Shown here: piece by piece, positions 1 to 10,845 of the stretch
How the letters are laid out: each line of letters opens with the position of its first letter
How positions within the stretch are numbered: position 1 is the first letter of the stretch
From: Orientallactaga sibirica
Lineage: Eukaryota > Chordata > Mammalia > Rodentia > Dipodidae
DNA length: 64,000 nt
Direction of reading: 5' to 3'
NCBI GenBank assembly: GCA_036365145.1
Contig: JAEOAD010002712.1
Location: 4,173,001-4,237,000, forward strand
The notes under the pieces: generated by a model
Seen by the model: the letters and a program-made list of their open reading frames with translations, nothing else
What the model was told of the DNA's origin: nothing
Databases searched by the model: none
Position numbers and translations under genes: made by a program

Positions 1-112
1 AAAACCACCACCACCACCAGCAGCAACACAAAGAAGCGAATACAAAGGCTGCCTTATTAATGTCATTGAGGATCTCCTGCACATTAAAGAAAAGAAAAGG
101 TGTGGCCGTGCA

Positions 113-275
113 CCAGGCATGGAGGCGCACACCTATAACCTCAGAGTTAAGGACATAGAGACCAGAAGACTGCAGGTTCAAGACCAGTCTGAGCTATAGA
201 TTAAATCTGAAGCCAGCCAGGACAATTTCGTGAGGCCCTGTTCCAAAGCAAATACATGACAACACAACAAAAGTG
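113..275 (+). mobile_element. Old B1/Alu-like SINE remnant
   Basis: The B1 order is recognisable but diverged: 'accaggcatggaggcgcaca', then 'aggttcaagaccagtctgag' (a B-box-like core), then a 'gaggccctgttcc' end and an A-rich tail. It looks much older than the B1 copies at 7.3 and 9.2 kb. No target-site duplication was found. Confidence 0.5.
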
Positions 276-1393
276 ACCTAGCCCCATGGGACGCACTGCA
301 TCCTGGGAATCCTCTTCTCCACTCCACAGCCCACCCCCAACTTCCACCTCTAGTTATGAAGGGTCAGAGGTGGAGCTTGGCCCCTTGAATGAGGAGCAGA
401 CCCTTTCTTCATCAGTGATTCACGTGGGCTCCACTCTCCTGGCAACCTGAGAGGAAGTGTCACCTACCAGGTACTTGGGGTCTCCCATCTGTTCACTGGG
501 GTAGTGGAGTGAACCTGCCACCATCCAGCAGTGCGGGGTGCGGGGTTAAGATCATTACTAGCAGTGGGGGGGGGCAATTGAAGGACGCTTCTTGTTCTCG
601 GGTAGGGCTGTCATTTCAACATCAATATTGTGTATTGGAGTATGCTTTGCAGTGTTTGCGTGTGCTAATTTATTCCAGGATGAAATTTTAAAATCACAAG
701 TAAGGCTTGAACCTGGTGAGTTTGGGAAAGAGCTGGGACTTCAGTTATTAGTGCTTTCAAAGAGGTTGCCATGGTGAACAGTCTTAAATGCCACTTCAAG
801 CACAAGGCATTTCTTCAGGAGAAAAGTCCAGACCCCTTAGATTTGGTGAGGGCTCTGCTCATAAGTGGCATTGGGGAGTCCCTCAAATTCTTTGGAATGT
901 TGGTAGGCTGGGAAAACAAGCATAAGATCAGGTGCTTAGAAATGGCACCCACTTTCCCACTGAGTCATTATAGTGTGAGTTTTCAAATGATCTCTGCATA
1001 GCCCCTATTTTCCTTGTCATCCTTCCATCGTAAAGGCATCTGTGAAATTCAAATCATTTATTAGACTGTCAGGCCGCAAAGATAATAAAATCATAGTGTC
1101 AGAATGAGAGGTGGTAGAAGGGGACAGATGATGGGAGTGGCACAACCATAATTTTTGCAGAACAACAAAACATGGATCAAATAGGATCAAAAAGTAATGT
1201 TGGGGACTTGTGCAATTGCTCATGTCTGCCCAGTGCTCTTCACAGGACTCCACAAACATACAGCAGAGCTCCCCGTGATCCTGGGGGAGGCGAAGAGTGG
1301 CTCCATGGCTCACACTGCAGTTGGTTAGGCTGTTATCTGGTCGTTTCTGAGGGAGCAACAAGGTTCTGGAATGAACATGCTTTAGCATTGTCA
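276..1393. other. Unique DNA, no gene recognised
   Basis: No repeat or exon is recognisable. The longest open frame (154 codons, minus strand, reaching into the next SINE) has no protein-like features. A short G-run lies near 567-576. Confidence 0.6.
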
Positions 1394-1602
1394 GGGCTGG
1401 GATGTGGCTCAGTGGGAAGAATGCTTGCTTAGATGCATGAAGTCGTGGGTTCAATCCCCAGCACTGCATAAAGTTGGACATAGTGGCACGTGACTATACT
1501 CCCAGCGCTCCGGAGGTAGAGTCAGGAGGATCCGAAGTTCAAGGACATCCTCAGCTATGTAGTGAGTTTGAGGCCAGCTTTGGCTACATGCGACCCTGTC
1601 TA
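1394..1602 (+). mobile_element. ID-B1 composite SINE (B4-like)
   Basis: A tRNA-derived ID head comes first ('ggctgggatgtggctcagtg' to 'gggttcaatccccagcactg', the A and B box of RNA polymerase III). A B1-type body follows ('cggaggtagagtcaggagga', 'gaggccagctttggctacat'). This head-to-body order is that of the rodent B4/ID_B1 family. It carries many substitutions, so it is not recent. Confidence 0.8.
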
Positions 1603-1700
1603 CATCCATATGTATATACATATATACACACAATACATACATACACAAATATCACACATACATACGTACGTATGGTACCTAAAATATATCTTTCCATATA
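1603..1700. repeat. TA/CA-rich simple repeat tail
   Basis: Alternating 'tatatacatatatacacaca' and 'acatacatacgtacgtatgg' directly follows the SINE. It probably grew from the SINE's A-rich tail. Confidence 0.7.
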
Positions 1701-1803
1701 AGCTCTGTCACTGTCTAGCCAGGGTGGGGGCAAGCACACAATGAACAAGCGTGACTGCTCCATCTGGAATTCATCCTGCCTCCCCACAAGGAATCCACGG
1801 GAA

Positions 1804-1827
1804 GGGTTGGGTATGGGGGGGAGGGGG
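1804..1827 (+). other. G-quadruplex-type motif
   Basis: Four G-tracts (3, 3, 7 and 5 G) separated by 2, 3 and 1 bases fit the G3+N1-7 rule on the plus strand. No function is implied. Confidence 0.7.
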
Positions 1828-3890
1828 ATGTACTCAGTGTATGATATTGTATAACGTGTTCTTACGTAACACAGTGCCAAGCACGGTGCATGTCTGCGAT
1901 GAAAATCTTAAAAAGATCTAGACCTGTGCATGCATAAAAGACTCGAGTGAGAGTGCCTGAGGTCCAGTCTCCACTCTAGTTAGTGCCTTGAATGAGTCAC
2001 TTGGCTCTCGGACTTGCTTGGAAAGACACGGCAGGCTCTCCGTGCGAGTTGCTCTCCGCACTGCTGCAGATGTGGATGATAAGGCTTCCGGGGAAGATGG
2101 CCATTGCTGGCGGGTGTATTAATTCACTTTTTTGGAACGCAGCGAGCCATCAGGCGCTATAAGTCCCAAAGGGGAATGAGGGACTGGATCCTACAATCTA
2201 GAAATCTCCTGGTCAGATCATTCCAAAGCCTGTGCTGGGGTCCCTGGAGCGGCACCCGAGAACCAGGGGCTTCATAAGGCAGTCTAAAGGATGGCACAGT
2301 GGAACTCATCACTTGCAGGCTTTCTGTCTCCACAGAAAGGTTGGGGAGGAGCAGCCAGGGACGTGGCCATTTCTCTTAACTCTTGTCAGTGACTTGACAT
2401 ACTGTTACGTGCTATGTTTACCACAAAGTAGAAAACACGTGGCCTGGTGTGGGGGGGCCTGAGGCTCGTGCACTACCTGGGGAGAAGCACCCCTTCATTG
2501 CATTTTCTCAGGTGGTTTGATTTACAATGAAGAGGTCTGCGCCAACGACTCCCAGATCAGATGTTTAATCACCAATTTGTATTCTGGTTGTCTCATGTTC
2601 GGGCTCAACATTTCTCATGCACTTGGCCCCCAGGCTTTCTAGGTTTGTACATTTCTTGATACCTGCCCACGCTAGTGTCTTCTGAATGTCTTCAGAAGGC
2701 AGAAGCCATGCCCTGTCACACCTCTGACAGCTCAGATGGCCACAAGCTGCAGCGCAGGTGAGTCCTGCTCGTGAGCCATCAAGAGATGCTCCAGAGGGGT
2801 CCCTTCCACACTTGGTTCTCAGCAGTGTCCAGACAGAGGTGGCCAGGGAGTCCCCCTGCTTGCTCAAATTTTCTCCTGTATGCAGCTCCCTTCCTCCCCA
2901 TCCATTTTCCGGGGAGCAGCCAGCCTTGTGCTTCCAAGAGCCTCTTGTCCTCAGCTGGTGGCGCGTGTGAACACCAGCAGGGATGTTTCCTAACTGGTCT
3001 CAAAGCCTGCCTTGCCAGCCGCTTGCTCACCCTGCATTGGCCTTGTCACACTTCCTGTTTCTCATGCTCTGTCATGTTTGGACAACTGTGTTCTTCCTAT
3101 GCCACTGCCTTTTCCATGCTCACACTTGCTCTCTCACTGTAAGCGTGAGCGTATCCTCACACACGCTTCCCTCTAGTCACAGACTTTATTCTAGTACCTT
3201 CTGTGAAGGGGGAAGTTCAGGATCTGAAACCAGGCTTCTCTCTAACTTTTGTAAGAATGTCAGCCTTCAGAAAGATCAGATTTATAGGGTGTGTCAGTTC
3301 AGCCCCTCCAAGAGGACTTTGAATGCCTGCGTCAGGAGGTCACAGCAGCGTCTGTCCTAGGGGTCCATGCACACCTAACTGGCACACTGTGTCACCGACC
3401 CGCCCTTGGTGGCAGCTTCTCATTGTAACCTTCGCACCTGTGCCTCATCAGTCTTGTCCTGCCTGGCTTTGACTTGGGCTCTTAGTGGGGCCCTCGCTGC
3501 ACACAGCTCCTCCTTACCCACTCAGGCCTGAGGGAGCCTGTGTGTTTTAATCCACTGAGAGCCCATCACTTCTTTGTAGCTCTCTTAATACTTCCAGTTA
3601 ACTGCCTACTGTGTGTCTCTCCTGCTGGCTAGAAATCCCATTAGGGCTGGGCCATGTCTACCTGACCCACCACTTCTCTGTCTAAAAGCCCTCTTGGAGC
3701 TTGGCACAAAGTTAGCATTGATTGAACCAACCCACCAACCAAAAAGCACTAATATGCCCTGTGCCTCCCGTTTATTGCTATAGATTTGCAAAGCTTTGAA
3801 CACAAGATGGCATATGTAAAGGGATGCATTCCTTCTTTCTCCCCCTGGAGCTGCCTATGCATCCCATAATATCCCTTGGCCCTTTCCTGT

Positions 3891-3914
3891 CCCCACCCGC
3901 CCCCCTAGCCCCCC
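3891..3914 (-). other. G-quadruplex-type motif
   Basis: Four C-tracts on the plus strand (4, 3, 6 and 6 C) with loops of 1-3 bases give a G-quadruplex pattern on the minus strand. Confidence 0.7.
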
Positions 3915-5698
3915 TTGCCTCACAGGTGCCACGAATGGCAGCAACAATCCTAACAGTCGCCTTCATTTACTAAGTGCCCGCTGGATCCAGCTGACCTGCT
4001 CCCACTGGTAACTTCAGGTAGATGCTAAGAGTCCCAAGGCCTATAAGCCAAGTGGAGTTGTGCTTAGGCCTCTCCAGCAGTGATGAGACCACCTCTTGCA
4101 TCTCTCTGCTGCCTCCTCGAAGCAGTGTCCCCAGGCCTCAGATCTCAGGACACCAGCTCTATCTGCAGGGAAGGCTGCAGCTCCCTGCCTGCAGCTCCCT
4201 GAAAGCAGCAGGTCCTTGGGTGCCAACCCAAGTGCCCCTGGGCCCAATGCAGGCTTACTGGGTGGCTGATGGCATCACAGTGTTTGTTGCTTGCTCAGAG
4301 GCGGGGTGAGCGTGAGTTCACACCTGTGTACCAAGTGTGTCATGGGCCCAATGACCCTCCCAAGTTTCTCTTTAGCCTACGGCTTACTTCTGCCTGAGGG
4401 GAGGCATAGAAGCCTTGTGATGGTCTGTGGTAATTTGCTTCTGTCCATCATGAGAGGCCAGAGGAATGCCCAGCTCACTGGTGGGTGGCCAGCTCAACTG
4501 GAGAGTGACAGATGGGCAGGGCCCCGAAGTCTCAGGTTGAGGTCCAGAGTCCAGTTAGGGCTGGATGGAAGCACTTGAGTAAGGAAGATCCGGTGACTGT
4601 CAGCCCAAGGTCTTTCATGGCCCAGGAGTGGTTAGGAAAAGCTTTAACGACGTAACTGTTGAAGGAGGTGTTAATGGAAGAGTCGGAATTCTGCCTGGAG
4701 AGAAGCCCATGTCTTTCTAGGTGTTCCTGTGCTCCTAGGGGGCACCCCACAGTGGGTGGTGCACATAGAAGGCTGGTCAGGTGGCTGTGATTAACAAAGA
4801 TGTATTTGCCTGCATGGGCTGAGTTGAGAACAGTGAACTTGAATTCAAATCAAGAGCCCAATAAAAGAGTCTGCTGAGGGAAACCTCTGGCCTGCTTCAT
4901 TCCCACCCCCACCACGCACCCCCAACAAAAGGACATTCCTCGCTCCTTCCTACCTAATTTTGCCCAAGCTGACTTTGCGTAAAGATTCCAGAGGGAATTG
5001 CCGTGGACTGTCAGCGTAGTAGAACCTTCAGGACAAGCCATTTCTGAATGTGCGTGGACCCCTGCAGTGCAGGAGCATCTGCCCAGACAGGACAGAGATG
5101 TCCAAGGGGCCCAGCGAGCAGGCCAGGCCTTCCCATGGAATTCCATGGCACACAGCAAGAATACAGAATCGCAGCAGCTCCCCAAACCTCCCACTTCCCA
5201 GGCTTTTGCATCCACCTGACTGTGCCTGAGCTGCTGCAGTCATGAGCGTGGCGTATTTTCCATGATATATTTAAGTTTCTAAACGCCCCTGGCTTCAGGC
5301 TGCAGCCTTATCCCTTAGAGACTTATTTGTGGACAGCTTCTGTGTTCTGCTGTATTTCCCAACCCACTTCTCTCAAATGCTTAAACCCGACGTGAGGAGA
5401 GCTGGGTCACAGAGTAGGAATTGATAAATTGCTCGTTTGTGTTCAAGCATTTAAAACCCTGCACTGGAGCATGTCCTACTCCTGATGCCTCCTATGGGTG
5501 AGACATGGTATTGCACCCTAGCTCTATTACCTCTGGGTCAAGTGAGTCAGCAAACTGGGTCTTCATCACCATAAACAGGAAGAGGGCTTCTCCAGTCATG
5601 GAAGGAATGCATGCCCAAAGAAGGGAACACCTGCAGAGCTAGGGAACAGAATGCTGAAGTTCCTGACAAGGAAAAGTGGACCAGCGCCACAACCAGTA

Positions 5699-5764
5699 GC
5701 CCAGCTAGTGGCTCACCATGGGGGTCCTGCAGCCCAGCCAGCAGCCCGCCATGGGGGTACTACA
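5699..5764. repeat. 33-bp direct repeat, two copies
   Basis: Two adjacent units of 33 bp share 'gcccagc' at the start and 'gccatgggggt..t' near the end (the first unit has 'accatgggggtcct'). They differ at several positions. This is a small local tandem duplication. Confidence 0.7.
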
Positions 5765-6970
5765 GGGCCGCTCTTCTCAATCTAGTTCTCACGTCGCTGT
5801 GGGGAGCACACAGAACATTCTCTGTGAGTGGAAGGCACTTTCGTGTGCCCTGAGAATGTGAGTAATCTGGGGGAAGGATTGGGCTAAAGAGCAAAAGGAG
5901 TCATGGGCAAAGGGTGCCCGCAACTGGGACGTCCCAGGAGCGTGGGTTTTGAAGAGAGTACCGTGATCTGCACAGCCAGACTTCTCGCCCAGGGCGGCAC
6001 ATAAACTAACCCAACCTGAGAGCTGGGCTAGGGAAGGGCTGCAAGCCAAAGCCTACTTCGCCAGCCTCCCAGCCCTGACCAAGAGGGTAGCCGTAGCTCA
6101 GGCTGGCTGCTGCACTGCAGGCTGAGGTGGCTGGAGAGCTTCCAGATCTCCATCCTGGGCTTGGGGTTAAGCACTTCCCAATTCCTCTCTGACGTTTCTC
6201 TCAGGTTGGAACCTGAACAGGAATGTGTTTTCTCTAAGCCTGTTGATGAGTGAGGAGGCAGAGCTAATTATCTGTGGTCATGAGCCGCAGAGCTCCTTGG
6301 AATTCACCAGCATTCATTTCCAGCAGCCTCGCCTTCTCCACCAGCCCAGCTAACCTGTTGGCAGAGCTGCGGTCTGTACCTGGGGACGGGGGCAGTTCCC
6401 TTGGGCTCAGGGCTTCCTCCCACCCTCTCTGCCACTGTGGATGGCTGCTCTGGGGACACACGGGGCACGGTATGGACTTCCACATAAGCAGCTGTCCCGC
6501 TGTCACTGTATAGGCTTGGGCTATGGCTGTCTCTCCCTGCACAGCCAGGCGAAGTCTGCATGGATATGCGCACGACTGCCTCGCACCCATAGCCCGAAAG
6601 TGCTCGCTGCCTCACCGCGGTGGTCTCTCTACAGCAGCCCGACTCCCACCGTGTGAGCACCTCTGTGTGGGCACAAGCGCGTGACTCTTTCTGTTCCGGC
6701 AATGCTCAGTTCGCCAAGTCGTACTGAGAAGAGAGCTGGGGAGTAGATCCACTCACTCCATTCATCCAGGTCTCCCAAGAGTCCTGTCCTTGGGCCCAGG
6801 CGTCAGGGTGGCGGGGTCAGCTTTATTATGGAAGGCTTTGTCTTCTTTTGGATAGAGATAAATTGTGACTTGAAATCTGTAACCTCAAAACCCCTACAAG
6901 TGGAGTGAAGTGGTTGGTGATTTGTGCTTGTGGCACCTTATCCAGGGCCTCTACCTTTGCCACAAAAAAG

Positions 6971-7190
6971 AAATGGCTCAGCGGTTAAGGCTTTTGCCTG
7001 CGAAGCCAAAGGAGCCCGGTTCAATTCTCCAGGACCCACGTAAGCCAGATGCACAAAGGGCACATGCATCTGGAGTTTCTTTGCAGTGGCTAAAGGCCCT
7101 GGTGTGCCAATTTTCTCTCTGTCTGCCTCTCTTCTATCTCTCTCTCTCTTTTTAATAAAACTTAAAAAAATAAAAATTAAAAAATATTAT
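6971..7190 (+). mobile_element. tRNA-derived SINE (jerboa-type ID-headed)
   Basis: The pol III head 'atggctcagcggttaaggct' and B box 'ggttcaattctccaggaccc' lead into the family body 'ctggagtttctttgcagtgg' and 'gccctggtgtgccaatt'. A CT-rich stretch and an A-rich tail follow. This is the same family as the copies at 18.3, 38.6 and 39.4 kb. Confidence 0.85.
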
Positions 7191-7287
7191 AATGGGCGAA
7201 GCATGAGGGAGAAGAGCCTGAGAATAGACACGGGGGATGAAATGCACTTGGGGGCAGGGTCTCTTAAACCACCGCTCATGGAGATTA

Positions 7288-7446
7288 AAAACCATTAATG
7301 GAAAGCCGGGCGTGGTGGCGCACGCCTTTAATCCCAGCACTCGGGAGGCAGAGGTAGGAGGATCGCCGAGAGTTCGAGGCCACCCTGAGACTACATAGTG
7401 AATTCCAGGTCAGCCTGGACCAGAGTGAGACCCTACCTTGCAAAAC

Positions 7447-7484
<38 letters not shown>

Positions 7485-7493
7485 ATTAATGGA
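7288..7493 (+). mobile_element. Young B1 SINE with intact target-site duplication
   Basis: The element runs from GCCGGGCG at 7306 through 'ctttaatcccagcactcggg' and 'gaccctaccttgcaaaacc' to a pure A tail of about 33 bases. It is flanked by AACCATTAATGGA on the left (7291-7303) and again on the right (7481-7493). The exact duplication, long pure tail and low divergence indicate a recent insertion. Confidence 0.95.
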
Positions 7494-7800
7494 GGGGCTA
7501 GAAAGATGGCTAAGTTGGTAAAGTGTTTGCCTTGCAAGCATGGGAACTTGAGTTCAATTCCCAGTATCTGCATCAAAAACACTGAGTGTGGTGTCACATA
7601 CCTGTAATCCCAGCATGAGAGAGGCAGAGGAAGGCAGATGGCCATCCAGTCTAGCAGTACTGGTGAAGTCCAGGTAGTGGAGACCCTGTCTTAAAAGGAC
7701 GTAGATGGTGTTCCTGAGTGTGACACCTGAGGGTCTCTCTGGCCTCCATACGCACATGCATACACATGCATGAGCCCCCACCCACAAGCAAACATGCACA
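7494..7800 (+). mobile_element. B4-like SINE (ID head plus B1 body)
   Basis: It begins 'ggggctagaaagatggctaa' with B box 'gagttcaattcccagtatct' and continues with a B1-like 'tgtaatcccagcatgagaga'. It ends in the 'ctctggcctccatacgcaca' and CA-rich tail seen in rodent B4 elements. It is moderately diverged. The right-hand duplication of the preceding B1 abuts its start, so the B1 landed just beside this older SINE. Confidence 0.75.
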
Positions 7801-8058
7801 TGTCGACAACTTCCCAGTGTTTACTGTGGGACATGCATGACCCCAAGGCTCTGGGGTGACAAAAGCTTCTTCACTGAACGAGTGAAGCCATATATCAGGA
7901 CACCTGGGCTCTGAACGCAGAAGACGCTGCTTCCCCTTCACCAAAGCCGAAGGCAGCCCTGTGAGGAGCCGGGCTCTGGGCTTTCCCGGGCTGTCAGGGC
8001 TCCAGAATCATCACCTGCTCTTAGTTTTCACTGGCCTGGCCTGGCCCTTCTATGATTT

Positions 8059-8088
8059 GTGTGAGTCCTGGATTCCCAGGACTCACAC
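8059..8088. repeat. Perfect 13-bp inverted repeat with 4-nt loop
   Basis: Arm GTGTGAGTCCTGG (8059-8071), loop ATTC, and exact complement CCAGGACTCACAC (8076-8088). It is not inside a recognised transposon and is not followed by a T-run. Confidence 0.9.
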
Positions 8089-8126
8089 CTCCTGGGCGAA
8101 ACAAAACTATCACAGTGGAAGCTTGT

Positions 8127-8250
8127 GGGGAGCAGTGTTGTGACATGATTATAATCAAGGGACCCCCAGTGTAATAGTGTCCAGTGATTGCTATGTGGGA
8201 GCAGTATTGTGATATGAATATAATCAGGGGACCCCCCCCCCGGGGAGCAG
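8127..8250. repeat. Imperfect direct repeats with GGGAGCAGT start
   Basis: Units start at 8127, 8197 and 8242 with 'ggggagcagtgttgtgacat', 'gggagcagtattgtgatatg' and 'ggggagcagtgtcctgtgaa'. The first two share 'ataatca.gg.acccc' at corresponding positions. A run of 10 C lies at the second junction. Confidence 0.75.
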
Positions 8251-9143
8251 TGTCCTGTGAATTCTATGACAGATCACCATGTACTCGATGTCCTGAGGCA
8301 CCAGAGCCTTCTTATCCTAACCTCTGTAGGTCAGAGGCTGGAAATCCAGGTGTCATTAGGACCATACTTCTCCTGGGAGCTCAATGGGAGGGTCCTGCCA
8401 GCTCCTGGGGGCTCCTGACAGTCGTTGGCCTGGACAGGGCTCCAGACTCTGCTAGTGTGTTCAGATGCCCTTGACCACCGGATCTTTGGGACAAGGCTTA
8501 CTCTCCTTCCTCCTATCAGGACATTGACCCTGAACCCAGGGGCCATTCTAAATCTAAGATGAGTTTGTTTTGAGATCCTCAAAAAATTCCATCTGCAGAG
8601 ACTTCATTTCTAAACGAGGCCATGTTCTCAGCACATAGGTTTAGGGCTTAAACATATCATTGGGGACACAGTGGAACCCACCACCCCCTCCTTCCTCCTC
8701 TTTTGATATCTCTCCCTTCTTTTCATTTTCTACCTCCTCTTTTCTTCCCTTTCTCTCCTCTCCCTCACAGTCCTCCTGAAAGTTTGTCTTGAGCCCAGCA
8801 CAGGAATTTTCGGTTTATGCAAAGAATATTTTGTGTAAGCTACGTTTTTGGAAGAAGTTCCAAGGCCTGGATGAGTCATTAGTTTCTTTAACTCTTAGAG
8901 TAAAGTATAGTTCCTAGGTTCCTCATGAGTGGAGTCTATCACGAGGAACCATCTGCTTGAGAGAGGGATTCAGAGTGCAGAGTGCCTCAGAATCTCTGGA
9001 ACCACTTTTCAGAGAGGCGGTGGCCTCAGCTTCCTGCTGGAGGCAGGGGTAGTGAGGCGGTGGTGAGAGCCCATGACATACCTTCCCTTCAGATGCTTAA
9101 GAACAATCAATTGTTGACTTTCTAGCTCTGTCATTTTCTTGTT

Positions 9144-9515
9144 AAAAATCTTTTGATAGCCGGGCGTGGTGGCGCACGCCTTTAATCCCAGCACTTGGGA
9201 GGCAGAGGTAGGAGGATTGCCGAGAGTTCGAGGCCACCCTGAGACTACATAGTGAATTCCAGGTCAGCCTGGACCAGAGTGAGACCCTACCTCGCAAAAT
9301 CAAAATAATAATAATAATAATCATCATCATCATCATCATCTTAGCCGGGCGTGGTGGCTCACGCCTTTAATCCCAGCACTTGGGAGGCAGAGGTAGGAGG
9401 ATCTCCATGAGTTTGAGGCCACCCTGAGACTACATAGTTAATTCCAGGTCAGCCTGGGCCAGAGTGAAACCCTACCTGAAAAACCAAAAAAAAAAAAAAA
9501 AAAAATCTTTTGATA
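9144..9515 (+). mobile_element. Two head-to-tail B1 SINEs inside one target-site duplication
   Basis: AAAAATCTTTTGATA occurs at 9144-9158 and again at 9501-9515. Between them lie B1 copy 1 (9159-9300), an A-rich tail turned into AAT and ATC repeats (9302-9343), and B1 copy 2 (9344-9480) with a pure A tail. Neither B1 has its own separate pair of duplications. Either copy 2 integrated into the tail of copy 1, or a dimer was retroposed. Confidence 0.93.
9302..9343 (+). repeat. AAT/ATC trinucleotide microsatellite
   Basis: About five AAT units followed by about six ATC units lie between the two B1 copies and derive from the first B1 tail. Confidence 0.9.
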
Positions 9516-10704
9516 ATTCCTGACCCCCTCAGAATAAGGTCTAGGCCCAGGAGTCTCATGGAAACTTCTATTTCCAGTTGTAGTCCTGATTGCATTGCAC
9601 GCCTCAGCCCCACTGAGCTGTGCCAGTCACAGAACAGGTGGCGAGCTTCCTCCTGTATACATGCCCTCTCTCCCAGGACCCCCCTTCTGCCTCACCACCA
9701 CTCCTGCCCTTCCTTGGGCTCTTCCTGGTTGAAGTGAGCAGGGCCTCTCGTGCTAAACACCTGCTCTTCTGGACTCGGTGCTGAACTTGGGCTCTACCAA
9801 GTGTGCCCCAGGGCACGTTCTGAATCTGAATTTGGCTCATTATGAAATGGGAAGATTAAATGAGCCCTTTGAACTCTAAGGCATCGCCCAATCCTGTGTG
9901 CTCAGGAGAGGAAGAAATACAAGTCCATAGCGAGGCGGCATTGGAGGAAGGTTCTGGAGCCTCGTCTTGTGTTGGCACATCCCTCATCACCTGTCCCTGC
10001 TTGACTTGCGATTCCTATCTTTATCCTTTGATTCTCCTGTAATCCCATCGGCGCCCAGCCAGAATAAGATTCCGCCTACAGCCAAACAGATTTTAAAGTA
10101 CAGTCAGAGGCCACGATTCCTTTCCTGTGCCTTGGCTTACAAAACTAAAGATTTGGGAGGCAAGTTAAATTCCAAAGCCTTGTCTGAGCTCAGTTTCCAC
10201 CAGACCCAAAGATATATCTGTTTTTACACTCTGTGCCCTAGATAAACTTGTCAAGACTTACTTGTAGCCAAATGCTTTAGCTGTAGCTAAGTCTGTTGCA
10301 GCCATAGTCTGGGCGGCCTTTCTGACTTAGAACTCTAAAACATATGCTGCTGTGTGTATGTATGTATGTATGGGCACACATTGGCATTTAATGTCTATGC
10401 CCCACTTAACAGATTTCATTTCATCTGGATCACTTTTAGTACCCCTATATTTGTCTGTGGGGAACCTGGGGCTTGAAGAAGGTGGTATGTCACCACCACA
10501 GATTGCACCCCCCCCCAGCTTCAACTCCCATGTCTTTTCCACTGGCCCACCCTATCACCTCGGTTTCTGCAGCAAGATGAGCGGCCCTGGGTGTCTTTCT
10601 GTGGGGCCTTGACAACATTCCCATTCACACAATTGAGGGAAGCGTCTGCCTCCCCATTAGTTCTGTTGATGACTGTGTTTTAATCTTTAATGTGTGCACA
10701 CATC
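9516..10704. other. Unique DNA with weak MIR-like trace
   Basis: A patch at about 9820-9880 ('gaaatgggaagattaaatga') resembles a MIR SINE core but is too short to call firmly. No exon is recognised. Confidence 0.5.
10357..10372 (+). repeat. Short TATG microsatellite
   Basis: Four TATG units lie in otherwise unique DNA. Confidence 0.8.
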
Positions 10705-10845
10705 ATCTGGGATCCATTCAAACTTCAGATTCTAATTCAGAAGGTCAGGGGAAGCATCAACACTTTGCATTTCTACCAAACACCCAGGGGGACACCTTGC
10801 TGTTGGTTGCATCAGCCTTGCAGAGCTCACTTTGAGTGGCCGGGC
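10705..10845 (+). mobile_element. MER5A-like hAT DNA-transposon fossil
   Basis: The sequence follows the MER5A order: 'cagattctaattcagaaggt', 'tttgcatttctaccaaacac', 'cccaggg', a 'gcatcag' piece, then 'cactttgag'. MER5A elements are non-autonomous hAT-Charlie transposons shared across placental mammals. The divergence matches great age. Confidence 0.55.

Larger units (their letters stand above)
1701..6970. other. Long unique stretch, no gene recognised
   Basis: About 5.3 kb without a young transposon. All open frames are below 135 codons, occur equally on both strands and show no exon-like splice framing. Minor elements inside it (two G-quadruplex motifs and a 33-bp duplication) are listed separately. 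A spliced non-coding exon could not be excluded by eye. Confidence 0.55.
7801..9143. other. Unique DNA, no gene recognised
   Basis: No coding signal; the open frames are short and stop-rich. A perfect hairpin and a set of three partial repeats (8059-8250) are listed separately. A pyrimidine-rich patch lies around 8690-8770. Confidence 0.6.

Noticed and set aside
5133..5148. Perfect 16-bp palindrome CCATGGAATTCCATGG
   Set aside because: About one such palindrome is expected by chance in 64 kb, and nothing nearby supports a function.
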